Below, in pieces: positions 14,994 to 29,589 of a stretch of DNA of 64,000 nucleotides. The stretch's first letter is position 1. Each line of letters starts with the position of its first letter. This stretch comes from Callosobruchus maculatus (lineage: Eukaryota; Arthropoda; Insecta; Coleoptera; Chrysomelidae), in assembly GCA_951848785.1 (NCBI GenBank), contig CATOUR010000011.1, positions 2,480,001 through 2,544,000 on the forward strand. The letters are read 5' to 3'. Position numbers and translations under genes: made by a program. Under the pieces are notes generated by a model. That model was not told the DNA's origin, ran no database searches, and saw only the letters and a program-made list of their open reading frames with translations.

Positions 14994-17900
14994 TTTTTTA
15001 GGTAAACCCGCAGGCACGAGAGATCTGAAATTTTTGATTTTCGTTAGTCGAGACTGAAACTGAAAACTGCGACCGGATTTGTAATCAGCACCCTCAAGTA
15101 ATCCGAAACGCGAGGTTTTATCTTAATAGAAAGCCAAATAAAGGTTTTCGATTTTTTTAGGTAAACCCGCAGGCCCGAGAGATCTGAAATTTTTGATTTT
15201 CGTTAATCGAGACTGAAACTGAAAGCTGCGACCGGATTTGTAATCAGCACCCTCAAGTTATCCAAAACGCGAGGTTTCATCTTAATAGAAAGCCAAATAA
15301 AGATTTTCGATTTTTTTAGGTAATCCCACAGGCCCGAGAGATCTGAAATTTTTGATTTTCGTTAATCGAGACTGAAACTGAAAACTGCAACCGGATTGGT
15401 AATCAGCACCTTCAAGTTATCCAAAACGCGAGGTTTCATCTTAATAGAAAGCCAAATAAAGATTTTCGATTTTTTTAGGTAAACCCGCAGGCCCGAGAGA
15501 TCAGAAATTTTTGATTTTCGTTAATCGAGACTGAAACTGAAAACTGCAACCGGATTTGTAATCAGCACCCTCAAGTTATCCAAAACGCGAGGTTTCATAT
15601 TAATAGAAAGTCAAATAAAGATTTTCGATTTTTTTAGGTAAACCCGCAGGCCCGAGAGATCAGAAATTTTTGATTTTCGTTAATCGAGACTGAAACTGAA
15701 AACTGCGACCGGATTTGTAATCAGCACCCTCAAGTTATCCGAAAGGCGAGGTTTCATCTTAATAGAAAGCCAAATAAAGATTTTTGATTTTTTTAGGTAA
15801 ACGCAGGCTCGAGAGATCTGAAATTTTTGATTTTCGTTAATCGAGACTGCAACTGAAATCTACGACCGGATTTGTAATCAGCACCCTCAAGTAATCCGAA
15901 ACGCGAGGTTTCATCTTAATAGAAAGCCAAATAAAGATTTTCGATTTTTTTAGGTAAACCCGCAGGCCCGAGAGATCTGAAATTTTTGATTTTCGTTAAT
16001 CGAGACTGAAACTGAAATCTGCGACCGGATTTGTAATCAGCACCCTCAAGTAATCCGAAACGCGAGGTTTCATCTTAATAGAAAGCCAAATAAAGATTCT
16101 CGATTTTTTTAGGTAAACCCGCAGGCCCGAGAGATCAGAAATTTTTGATTTTCGTTAATCGAGACTGAAACTGAAAACTGCAACCGGATTTGTAATCAGC
16201 ACCCTCAAGTTATCCAAAACGCGAGGTTTCATATTAATAGAAAGTCAAATAAAGATTTTCGATTTTTTTAGGTAAACCCGCAGGCCCGAGAGATCAGAAA
16301 TTTTTGATTTTCGTTAATCGAGACTGAAACTGCAAACTGCGACCGGATTTGTAATCAGCACCCTCAAGTTATCCGAAAGGCGAGGTTTCATCTTAATAGA
16401 AAGCCAAATAAAGATTTTTGATTTTTTTAGGTAAACGCAGGCTCGAGAGATCTGAAATTTTTGATTTTCGTTAATCGAGACTGCAACTGAAATCTACGAC
16501 CGGATTTGTAATCAGCACCCTCAAGTAATCCGAAACGCGAGGTTTCATCTTAATAGAAAGCCAAATAAAGATTTTCGATTTTTTTAGGTAAACCCGCAGG
16601 CCCGAGAGATCTGAAATTTTTGATTTTCGTTAATCGAGACTGAAACTGAAATCTGCGACCGGATTTGTAATCAGCACCCTCAAGTAATCCGAAACGCGAG
16701 GTTTCATCTTAATAGAAAGCCAAATAAAGATTCTCGATTTTTTTAGGTAAACCCGCAGGCTCGAGGGATCTGAATTTTTTGATTTTCGTTAATCGAGACT
16801 AAAACTGAAATCTGCGACCGGATTTGTAATCAGCACCCTCAAGTTATCCAAAACGCGAGGTTTCATCTTAATAGAAAGCCAAATAAAGATTTTCGATTTT
16901 TTTAGGTAAACCCGCAGGCCCGAGAGATCTGAAATTTTTGATTTTCGTTAATCGAGACTGAAACTGAAATCTGCGACAGGATTTGTAATCAGCACCCTCA
17001 AGTAATCCGAAACGCGAGGTTTCATCTTAATAGAAAGCCAAATAAAGATTTTCGATTTTTTTAGGTAAACCCGCAGGCTCGAGAGATCTGAAATTTTTGA
17101 TTTTCGTTAATCGAGACTGAAACTGAAAACTGCGACCGGATTTGTAATCAGCACCCTCAAGTTATCCAAAACGCGAGGTTTCATCTTAATAGAAAGCCAA
17201 ATAAAGATTCTCGATTTTTTTAGGTAAACCCGCAGGCTCGAGGGATCTGAATTTTTTGATTTTCGTTAATCGAGACTGAAACTGAAAACTGCGACCGGAT
17301 TTGTAATCAGCACCCTCAAGTTATCCAAAACGCGAGGTTTCATCTTAATAGAAAGCCAAATAAAGATTCTCGATTTTTTTAGGTAAACCCGCAGGCTTGA
17401 GAGATCTGAATTTTTTGATTTTCGTTAATCGAGACTGAAACTGAAAACTGCGACCGGATTTGTAATCAGCACCCTCAAGTTATCCAAAACGCGAGGTTTC
17501 ATCTTAATAGAAAGCCAAATAAAGATTCTCGATTTTTTTAGGTAAACCCGCAGGCTTGAGAGATCTGAATTTTTTGATTTTCGTTAATCGAGACTGAAAC
17601 TGAAAACTGCGACCGGATTTGTAATCAGCACCCTCAAGTTATCCAAAACGCGAGGTTTCATCTTAATAGAAAGCCAAATAAAGATTCTCGATTTTTTTAG
17701 GTAAACCCGCAGGCTTGAGAGATCTGAATTTTTTGATTTTCGTTAATCGAGACTGAAACTGAAAACTGCGACCGGATTTGTAATCAGCACCCTCAAGTTA
17801 TCCAAAACGCGAGGTTTCATCTTAATAGAAAGCCAAATAAAGATTCTCGATTTTTTTAGGTAAACCCGCAGGCTCGAGGGATCTGAATTTTTTGATTTTC

Positions 17901-20900
17901 GTTAATCGAGACTGAAACTGAAATATGCGACCGGATTTGTAATCAGCACCCTCAAGTTATCCAAAACGCGAGGTTTCATCTTAATAGAAAGCCAAATAAA
18001 GATTTTCGATTTTTTTTAGGTAAACGCGCAGGCCCGAGAGATCTGAATTTTTTGATTTTCGTTAATCGAGACTGAAATTGAAATCTGCGACCGGATTTGT
18101 AATCAGCACCCTCAAGTTATCCAAAACGCGAGGTTTCATCTTAATAGAAAGCCAAATAAAGATTTTCGGTTTTTTTTTGGTAAACCCGCAGGCTTGAGAG
18201 ATCTGAATTTTTTAATTTTCGTTAATCGAGACTGAAACTGAAAACTTCGACCGGATTTGTAATCAGCACCCTCAAGTTATCCAAAACGCGAGGTTTCATC
18301 TTAATAGAAAGCCAAATAAAGATTTCCGATTTTTTTAGGTAAACCCGCAGGCTCGAGGGATCTGAATTTTTTGATTTTCGTTAATCGAGACTGAAACTGA
18401 AATATGCGACCGGATTTGTAATCAGCACCCTCAAGTTATCCAAAACGCGAGGTTTCATCTTAATAGAAAGCCAAATAAAGATTTTCGATTTTTTTAGGTA
18501 AACCCGCAGGCTCGAGGGATCTGAATTTTTTGATTTTCGTTAATCGAGACTGAAACTGAAATATGCGACCGGATTTGTAATCAGCACCCTCAAGTTATCC
18601 AAAACGCGAGGTTTCATCTTAATAGAAAGCCAAATAAAGATTCTCGATTTTTTTAGGTAAACCCGCAGGCTTGAGAGATCTGAATTTTTTGATTTTCGTT
18701 AATCGAGACTGAAACTGAAAACTGCGACCGGATTTGTAATCAGCACCCTCAAGTTATCCAAAACGCGAGGTTTCATCTTAATAGAAAGCCAAATAAAGAT
18801 TTCCGATTTTTTTAGGTAAACCCGCAGGCTCGAGGGATCTGAATTTTTTGATTTTCGTTAATCGAGACTGAAACTGAAATATGCGACCGGATTTGTAATC
18901 AGCACCCTCAAGTTATCCAAAACGCGAGGTTTCATCTTAATAGAAAGCCAAATAAAGATTTTCGATTTTTTTTAGGTAAACGCGCAGGCCCGAGAGATCT
19001 GAATTTTTTGATTTTCGTTAATCGAGACTGAAATTGAAATCTGCGACCGGATTTGTAATCAGCACCCTCAAGTTATCCAAAACGCGAGGTTTCATCTTAA
19101 TAGAAAGCCAAATAAAGATTTTCGGTTTTTTTTTGGTAAACCCGCAGGCTTGAGAGATCTGAATTTTTTAATTTTCGTTAATCGAGACTGAAACTGAAAA
19201 CTTCGACCGGATTTGTAATCAGCACCCTCAAGTTATCCAAAACGCGAGGTTTCATCTTAATAGAAAGCCAAATAAAGATTTCCGATTTTTTTAGGTAAAC
19301 CCGCAGGCTCGAGGGATCTGAATTTTTTGATTTTCGTTAATCGAGACTGAAACTGAAATCTGCGACCGGATTTGTAATCAGCACCCTCAAGTTATCAAAA
19401 ACGCGAGGTTTCATCTTAATAGAAAGCCAAATAAAGATTTTCGATTTTTTTAGGTACTCCCGCAGGCTCGAGAGATCTGAAATTTTTGACTTTCGTTAAT
19501 CGAGACCGAAACTGAAAACTGCGACCGGATTTGTAATCAGCACCCTCAAGTTATCAAAAACGCGAGGTTTCATCTTAATAGAAAGCCAAATAAAGATTTT
19601 CGATTTTTTTTGGTAAACCCGCAGGCTTGAGAGATCTGAATTTTTTGATTTTCGTTAATCGAGACTGAAACTGAAATCTGCGACCGGATTTGTAATCAGC
19701 ACCCTCAAGTTATCCAAAACGCGAGGTTTCATCTTAATAGAAAGCCAAATCAAGATTTTCGATTTTTATAGGTACTCCCGCAGGCTCGAGAGATCTGAAA
19801 TTTTTGACTTTCGTTAATCGAGACTAAACTGAAAACTGCGACCGGATTTGTAATCAGCACCCTCAAGTTATCCAAAACGCGAGGTTTCATCTTAATAGAA
19901 AGCCAAATAAAGATTTTCGATTTTTATAGGTACTCCCGCAGGCTCGAGAGATCTGAAATTTTTGACTTTCGTTAATCGAGACTGAAACTGAAAACTGTGA
20001 CCGGATTTGTAATCAGCACCCTCAAGTTATCCAAAACGCGAGGTTTCATCTTAATAGAAAGCCAAATAAAGATTTTCGATTTTTATAGGTACTCCCGCAG
20101 GCTCGAGAGATCTGAAATTTTTGACTTTCGTTAATCGAGACTGAAACTGAAAACTGCGACCGGATTTGTCATCAGCACCCTCAAGTTATCCAAAACGCGA
20201 GGTTTCATCTTAATAGAAAGCCAAATAAAGATTTTCGATTTTTATAGGTACCCGCAGGCTCGAGAGATCTGAAATTTTTAACTTTCGTTAATCGAGACTG
20301 AAACTGAAAACTGTGACCGGATTTGTAATCAGCACCCTCAAGTTATCTACAACGCGAGGTTTCATCTTAATAGAAAGCCAAATAAAGATTTTCGATTTTT
20401 ATAGGTACCCGCAGGCTCGAGAGATCTGAAATTTTTGACTTTCGTTAATCGAGACTGAAACTGAAAACTGCGACCGGATTTGTAATCAGCACCCTCAAGT
20501 TATCCAAAACGCGAGGTTTCATCTTAATAGAAAGCCAAATAAAGATTTTCGATTTTTATAGGTACCCGCAGGCTCGAGAGATCTGAAATTTTTAACTTTC
20601 GTTAATCGAGACTGAAACTGAAAACTGTGACCGGATTTGTAATCAGCACCCTCAAGTTATCTACAACGCGAGGTTTCATCTTAATAGAAAGCCAAATAAA
20701 GATTTTCGATTTTTATAGGTACCCGCAGGCTCGAGAGATCTGAAATTTTTGACTTTCGTTAATCGAGACTGAAACTGAAAACTGCGACCGGATTTGTCAT
20801 CAGCACCCTCAGGTTATCCAAAACGCGAGGTTTCATCTTAATAGAAAGCCAAATAAAGATTTTCGATTTTTTTAGGTAAACCCGCAGGCTTGAGAGATCT

Positions 20901-23900
20901 GAATTTTTTGATTTTCGTTAATCGAGACTGAAACTGAAACCTGCGACCGGATTTGTAATCAGCATCCTCAAGTTATCCAAAACGCGAGGTTTCATCTTAA
21001 TAGAAAGCCAAATAAAGATTTTCGATTTTTACAGGTACCCGCAGGCTCGAGAGATCTGAAATTTTTGACTTTCGTTAATCGAGACTGAAACTGAAAACTG
21101 TGACCGGATTTGTAATCAGCACCCTCAAGTTATCCAAAACGCGAGGTTTCATCTTAATAGAAAGCCAAATAAAGATTTTCGATTTTTTTAGGTAAACCCG
21201 CAGGCTCGAGGGATCTGAATTTTTTGATTTTCGTTAATCGAGACTGAAACTGAAATCTGCGACCGGATTTGTCATCAGCACCCTCAGGTTATCCAAAACG
21301 CGAGGTTTCATCTTAATAGAAAGCCAAATAAAGATTTTCGATTTTTTTAGGTAAACCCGCAGGCTTGAGAGATCTGAATTTTTTGATTTTCGTTAATCGA
21401 GACTGAAACTGAAACCTGCGACCGGATTTGTAATCAGCATCCTCAAGTTATCCAAAACGCGAGGTTTCATCTTAATAGAAAGCCAAATAAAGATTCTCGA
21501 TTTTTTTAGGTACTCCCGCCCGCCCGAGAGATCTGAAATTTTTGCCTTTGGTTAATCGAGACCGAAACTGAAAACTGCGACCGGATTTGTCATCAGCACC
21601 CTCAGGTTATCCAAAACGCGAGGTTTCATCGTAATAGAAAGCCAAATAAAGATTTTCGATTTTTTTAGGTAAACCCGCAGGCCCGAGAGATCTGAAATTT
21701 TTGATTTTCGTTAATCGAGACTGAAACTGAAACCTGCGACCGGATTTGTAATCAGCATCCTCAAGTTATCCAAAACGCGAGGTTTCATCTTAATAGAAAG
21801 CCAAATAAAGATTCTCGATTTTTTTAGGTACTCCCGCCCGCCCGAGAGATCTGAAATTTTTGACTTTCGTTAATCGAGACCGAAACTGAAAACTGCGACC
21901 GGATTTGTAATCAGCACCCTCAAGTTATCCACAACGCGAGGTTTCATCGTAATAGAAAGCCAAATAAAGATTTTCGATTTTTTTAGGTAAACCCGCAGGC
22001 TCGAGGGATCTGAATTTTTTGATTTTCGTTAATCGAGACTGAAACTGAAATCTGCGACCGGATTTGTCATCAGCACCCTCAGGTTATCCAAAACGCGAGG
22101 TTTCATCTTAATAGAAAGCCAAATAAAGATTTTCGATTTTTTTAGGTAAACCCGCAGGCTTGAGAGATCTGAATTTTTTGATTTTCGTTAATCGAGACTG
22201 AAACTGAAACCTGCGACCGGATTTGTAATCAGCATCCTCAAGTTATCCAAAACGCGAGGTTTCATCTTAATAGAAAGCCAAATAAAGATTCTCGATTTTT
22301 TTAGGTACTCCCGCCCGCCCGAGAGATCTGAAATTTTTGACTTTCGTTAATCGAGACCGAAACTGAAAACTGCGACCGGATTTGTAATCAGCACCCTCAA
22401 GTTATCCACAACGCGAGGTTTCATCGTAATAGAAAGCCAAATAAAGATTTTCGATTTTTTTAGGTAAACCCGCAGGCTCGAGGGATCTGAATTTTTTGAC
22501 TTTCGTTAATCGAGACCGAAACTGAAAACTGCGACCGGATTTGTAATCAGCACCCTCAAGTTATCCACAACGCGAGGTTTCATCGTAATAGAAAGCCAAA
22601 TAAAGATTTTCGATTTTTTTAGGTAAACCCGCAGGCTTGAGAGATCTGAATTTTTTGACTTTCGTTAATCGAGACCGAAACTGAAAACTGCGACCGGATT
22701 TGTAATCAGCACCCTCAAGTTATCCACAACGCGAGGTTTCATCGTAATAGAAAGCCAAATAAAGATTTTCGATTTTTTTAGGTAAACCCGCAGGCTCGAG
22801 GGATCTGAATTTTTTGATTTTCGTTAATCGAGACTGAAACTGAAATCTGCGACCGGATTTGTCATCAGCACCCTCAGGTTATCCAAAACGCGAGGTTTCA
22901 TCTTAATAGAAAGCCAAATAAAGATTTTCGATTTTTTTAGGTAAACCCGCAGGCTCGAGGGATCTGAATTTTTTGATTTTCGTTAATCGAGACTGAAACT
23001 GAAACCTGCGACCGGATTTGTAATCAGCATCCTCAAGTTATCCAAAACGCGAGGTTTCATCTTAATAGAAAGCCAAATAAAGATTCTCGATTTTTTTAGG
23101 TACTCCCGCCCGCCCGAGAGATCTGAAATTTTTGACTTTCGTTAATCGAGACCGAAACTGAAAACTGCGACCGGATTTGTAATCAGCACCCTCAAGTTAT
23201 CCAAAACGCGAGGTTTCATCTTAATAGAAAGCCAAATAAAGATTCTCGATTTTTTTAGGTACTCCCGCCCGCCCGAGAGATCTGAAATTTTTGACTTTCG
23301 TTAATCGAGACCGAAACTGAAAACTGCGACCGGATTTGTAATCAGCACCCTCAAGTTATCCACAACGCGAGGTTTCATCGTAATAGAAAGCCAAATAAAG
23401 ATTTTCGATTTTTTTAGGTAAACCCGCAGGCTTGAGAGATCTGAATTTTTTGACTTTCGTTAATCGAGACCGAAACTGAAAACTGCGACCGGATTTGTAA
23501 TCAGCATCCTCAAGTTATCCAAAACGCGAGGTTTCATCTTAATAGAAAGCCAAATAAAGATTCTCGATTTTTTTAGGTACTCCCGCCCGCCCGAGAGATC
23601 TGAAATTTTTGATTTTCGTTAATCGAGACTGAAACTGAAAACTGCAACCGGATTGGTAATCAGCACCTTCAAGTTATCCAAAACGCGAGGTTTCATCTTA
23701 ATAGAAAGCCAAATAAAGATTTTCGATTTTTTTAGGTAATCCCACAGGCCCGAGAGATCTGAAATTTTTGATTTTCGTTAATCGAGACTGAAACTGAAAA
23801 CTGCAACCGGATTGGTAATCAGCACCTTCAAGTTATCCAAAACGCGAGGTTTCATCTTAATAGAAAGCCAAATAAAGATTTTCGATTTTTTTAGGTAAAC

Positions 23901-26900
23901 CCGCAGGCCCGAGAGATCAGAAATTTTTGATTTTCGTTAATCGAGACTGAAACTGAAAACTGCAACCGGATTTGTAATCAGCACCCTCAAGTTATCCAAA
24001 ACGCGAGGTTTCATATTAATAGAAAGTCAAATAAAGATTTTCGATTTTTTTAGGTAAACCCGCAGGCCCGAGAGATCAGAAATTTTTGATTTTCGTTAAT
24101 CGAGACTGAAACTGAAAACTGCGACCGGATTTGTAATCAGCACCCTCAAGTTATCCGAAAGGCGAGGTTTCATCTTAATAGAAAGCCAAATAAAGATTTT
24201 TGATTTTTTTAGGTAAACGCAGGCTCGAGAGATCTGAAATTTTTGATTTTCGTTAATCGAGACTGCAACTGAAATCTACGACCGGATTTGTAATCAGCAC
24301 CCTCAAGTTATCCAAAACGCGAGGTTTCATCGTAATAGAAAGCCAAATAAAGATTTTCGATTTTTTTAGGTAAACCCGCAGGCCCGAGAGATCTGAAATT
24401 TTTGATTTTCGTTAATCGAGACTGAAACTGAAATCTGCGACCGGATTTGTAATCAGCACCCTCAAGTAATCCGAAACGCGAGGTTTCATCTTAATAGAAA
24501 GCCAAATAAAGATTCTCGATTTTTTTAGGTAAACCCGCAGGCTCGAGGGATCTGAATTTTTTGATTTTCGTTAATCGAGACTAAAACTGAAATCTGCGAC
24601 CGGATTTGTAATCAGCACCCTCAAGTTATCCAAAACGCGAGGTTTCATCTTAATAGAAAGCCAAATATAGATTTTCGATTTTTTTAGGTAAACCCGCAGG
24701 CCCGAGAGATCTGAAATTTTTGATTTTCGTTAATCGAGACTGAAACTGAAATCTGCGACAGGATTTGTCATCAGCACCCTCAAGTAATCCGAAACGCGAG
24801 GTTTCATCTTAATAGAAAGCCAAATAAAGATTTTCGATTTTTTTAGGTAAACCCGCAGGCTCGAGAGATCTGAAATTTTTGATTTTCGTTAATCGAGACT
24901 GAAACTGAAAACTGCGACCGGATTTGTAATCAGCACCCTCAAGTTATCCAAAACGCGAGGTTTCATCTTAATAGAAAGCCAAATAAAGATTCTCGATTTT
25001 TTTAGGTAAACCCGCAGGCTCGAGGGATCTGAATTTTTTGATTTTCGTTAATCGAGACTGAAACTGAAAACTGCGACCGGATTTGTAATCAGCACCCTCA
25101 AGTTATCCAAAACGCGAGGTTTCATCTTAATAGAAAGCCAAATAAAGATTCTCGATTTTTTTAGGTAAACCCGCAGGCTTGAGAGATCTGAATTTTTTGA
25201 TTTTCGTTAATCGAGACTGAAACTGAAAACTGCGACCGGATTTGTAATCAGCACCCTCAAGTTATCCAAAACGCGAGGTTTCATCTTAATAGAAAGCCAA
25301 ATAAAGATTCTCGATTTTTTTAGGTAAACCCGCAGGCTTGAGAGATCTGAATTTTTTGATTTTCGTTAATCGAGACTGAAACTGAAAACTGCGACCGGAT
25401 TTGTAATCAGCACCCTCAAGTTATCCAAAACGCGAGGTTTCATCTTAATAGAAAGCCAAATAAAGATTTTCGATTTTTTTAGGTAAACCCGCAGGCTCGA
25501 GAGATCTGAAATTTTTGATTTTCGTTAATCGAGACTGAAACTGAAAACTGCGACCGGATTTGTAATCAGCACCCTCAAGTTATCCAAAACGCGAGGTTTC
25601 ATCTTAATAGAAAGCCAAATAAAGATTCTCGATTTTTTTAGGTAAACCCGCAGGCTCGAGGGATCTGAATTTTTTGATTTTCGTTAATCGAGACTGAAAC
25701 TGAAAACTGCGACCGGATTTGTAATCAGCACCCTCAAGTTATCCAAAACGCGAGGTTTCATCTTAATAGAAAGCCAAATAAAGATTCTCGATTTTTTTAG
25801 GTAAACCCGCAGGCTTGAGAGATCTGAATTTTTTGATTTTCGTTAATCGAGACTGAAACTGAAAACTGCGACCGGATTTGTAATCAGCACCCTCAAGTTA
25901 TCCAAAACGCGAGGTTTCATCTTAATAGAAAGCCAAATAAAGATTCTCGATTTTTTTAGGTAAACCCGCAGGCTCGAGGGATCTGAATTTTTTGATTTTC
26001 GTTAATCGAGACTGAAACTGAAATATGCGACCGGATTTGTAATCAGCACCCTCAAGTTATCCAAAACGCGAGGTTTCATCTTAATAGAAAGCCAAATAAA
26101 GATTTTCGATTTTTTTTAGGTAAACGCGCAGGCCCGAGAGATCTGAATTTTTTGATTTTCGTTAATCGAGACTGAAATTGAAATCTGCGACCGGATTTGT
26201 AATCAGCACCCTCAAGTTATCCAAAACGCGAGGTTTCATCTTAATAGAAAGCCAAATAAAGATTTTCGGTTTTTTTTTGGTAAACCCGCAGGCTTGAGAG
26301 ATCTGAATTTTTTAATTTTCGTTAATCGAGACTGAAACTGAAAACTTCGACCGGATTTGTAATCAGCACCCTCAAGTTATCCAAAACGCGAGGTTTCATC
26401 TTAATAGAAAGCCAAATAAAGATTTCCGATTTTTTTAGGTAAACCCGCAGGCTCGAGGGATCTGAATTTTTTGATTTTCGTTAATCGAGACTGAAACTGA
26501 AATATGCGACCGGATTTGTAATCAGCACCCTCAAGTTATCCAAAACGCGAGGTTTCATCTTAATAGAAAGCCAAATAAAGATTTTCGATTTTTTTTAGGT
26601 AAACGCGCAGGCCCGAGAGATCTGAATTTTTTGATTTTCGTTAATCGAGACTGAAATTGAAATCTGCGACCGGATTTGTAATCAGCACCCTCAAGTTATC
26701 CAAAACGCGAGGTTTCATCTTAATAGAAAGCCAAATAAAGATTTTCGGTTTTTTTTTGGTAAACCCGCAGGCTTGAGAGATCTGAATTTTTTAATTTTCG
26801 TTAATCGAGACTGAAACTGAAAACTTCGACCGGATTTGTAATCAGCACCCTCAAGTTATCCAAAACGCTAGGTTTCATCTTAATAGAAAGCCAAATAAAG

Positions 26901-27708
26901 ATTTTCGGTTTTTTTTTGGTAAACCCGCAGGCTTGAGAGATCTGAATTTTTTAATTTTCGTTAATCGAGACTGAAACTGAAATCTGCGACCGGATTTGTA
27001 ATCAGCACCCTCAAGTTATCAAAAACGCGAGGTTTCATCTTAATAGAAAGCCAAATAAAGATTTTCGATTTTTTTAGGTACTCCCGCAGGCTCGAGAGAT
27101 CTGAAATTTTTGACTTTCGTTAATCGAGACCGACACTGAAAACTGCGACCGGATTTGTAATCAGCACCCTCAAGTTATCAAAAACGCGAGGTTTCATCTT
27201 AATAGAAAGCCAAATAAAGATTTTCGATTTTTTTTGGTAAACCCGCAGGCTTGAGAGATCTGAATTTTTTGATTTTCGTTAATCGAGACTGAAACTGAAA
27301 TCTGCGACCGGATTTGTAATCAGCACCCTCAAGTTATCCAAAACGCGAGGTTTCATCTTAATAGAAAGCCAAATCAAGATTTTCGATTTTTATAGGTACT
27401 CCCGCAGGCTCGAGAGATCTGAAATTTTTGACTTTCGTTAATCGAGACTGAAACTGAAAACTGCGACCGGATTTGTCATCAGCACCCTCAGGTTATCCAA
27501 AACGCGAGGTTTCATCTTAATAGAAAGCCAAATAAAGATTTTCGATTTTTATAGGTACCCGCAGGCTCGAGAGATCTGAAATTTTTAACTTTCGTTAATC
27601 GAGACTGAAACTGAAAACTGTGACCGGATTTGTAATCAGCACCCTCAAGTTATCTACAACGCGAGGTTTCATCTTAATAGAAAGCCAAATAAAGATTTTC
27701 GATTTTTA
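14994..27708 (+). repeat. Satellite super-repeat, copy B of a 14.6-kb duplication
   Basis: Partner of the segment starting near 375. Offset to copy A is 14619 bp up to about 21995, then 13665 bp (for example 10482 and 24147), then 12870 bp (the rare AAAACGCTAGG monomer, at 13991 and 26861). Each step is a multiple of 159 bp, which fits unequal exchange in monomer register. Few substitutions separate the copies, so the duplication is recent or under ongoing homogenisation. Confidence 0.9.
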
Positions 27709-29589
27709 TAGGTACCCGCAGGCTCGAGAGATCTGAAATTTTTGACTTTCGTTAATCGAGACTGAAACTGAAAACTGCGACCGGATTTGTAATCAGCACC
27801 CTCAAGTTATCCAAAACGCGAGGTTTCATCTTAATAGAAAGCCAAATAAAGATTTTCGATTTTTATAGGTACCCGCAGGCTCGAGAGATCTGAAATTTTT
27901 GACTTTCGTTAATCGAGACCGAAACTGAAAACTGCGACCGGATTTGTAATCAGCACCCTCAAGTTATCCAAAACGCGAGGTTTCATCTTAATAGAAAGCC
28001 AAATAAAGATTTTCGATTTTTATAGGTACCCGCAGGCTCGAGAGATCTGAAATTTTTGACTTTCGTTAATCGAGACCGAAACTGAAAACTGCGACCGGAT
28101 TTGTAATCAGCACCCTCAAGTTATCCACAACGCGAGGTTTCATCTTAATAGAAAGCCAAATAAAGATTTTCGATTTTTATAGGTACCCGCAGGCTCGAGA
28201 GATCTGAAATTTTTGACTTTCGTTAATCGAGACTGAAACTGAAAACTGCGACCGGATTTGTAATCAGCACCCTCAAGTTATCCAAAACGCGAGGTTTCAT
28301 CTTAATAGAAAGCCAAATAAAGATTTTCGATTTTTATAGGTACCCGCAGGCTCGAGAGATCTGAAATTTTTGACTTTCGTTAATCGAGACCGAAACTGAA
28401 AACTGCGACCGGATTTGTAATCAGCACCCTCAAGTTATCCAAAACGCGAGGTTTCATCTTAATAGAAAGCCAAATAAAGATTTTCGATTTTTATAGGTAC
28501 CCGCAGGCTCGAGAGATCTGAAATTTTTGACTTTCGTTAATCGAGACCGAAACTGAAAACTGCGACCGGATTTGTAATCAGCACCCTCAAGTTATCCAAA
28601 ACGCGAGGTTTCATCCTAATAGAAAGCCAAATAAAGATTTTCGATTTTTATAGGTACCCGCAGGCTCGAGAGATCTGAAATTTTTGACTTTCGTTAATCG
28701 AGACTGAAACTGAAAACTGTGACCGGATTTGTAATCAGCACCCTCAAGTTATCTACAACGCGAGGTTTCATCTTAATAGAAAGCCAAATAAAGATTTTCG
28801 ATTTTTATAGGTACCCGCAGGCTCGAGAGATCTGAAATTTTTGACTTTCGTTAATCGAGACCGAAACTGAAAACTGCGACCGGATTTGTAATCAGCACCC
28901 TCAAGTTATCCAAAACGCGAGGTTTCATCTTAATAGAAAGCCAAATAAAGATTTTCGATTTTTATAGGTACCCGCAGGCTCGAGAGATCTGAAATTTTTG
29001 ACTTTCGTTAATCGAGACCGAAACTGAAAACTGCGACCGGATTTGTAATCAGCACCCTCAAGTTATCCACAACGCGAGGTTTCATCTTAATAGAAAGCCA
29101 AATAAAGATTTTCGATTTTTATAGGTACCCGCAGGCTCGAGAGATCTGAAATTTTTAACTTTCGTTAATCGAGACTGAAACTGAAAACTGTGACCGGATT
29201 TGTAATCAGCACCCTCAAGTTATCTACAACGCGAGGTTTCATCTTAATAGAAAGCCAAATAAAGATTTTCGATTTTTATAGGTACCCGCAGGCTCGAGAG
29301 ATCTGAAATTTTTGACTTTCGTTAATCGAGACTGAAACTGAAAACTGCGACCGGATTTGTCATCAGCACCCTCAAGTTATCCAAAACGCGAGGTTTCATC
29401 TTAATAGAAAGCCAAATAAAGATTTTCGATTTTTTTAGGTAAACCCGCAGGCTCGAGGGATCTGAATTTTTTGATTTTCGTTAATCGAGACTGAAACTGA
29501 AATCTGCGACCGGATTTGTCATCAGCACCCTCAGGTTATCCAAAACGCGAGGTTTCATCTTAATAGAAAGCCAAATAAAGATTTTCGAT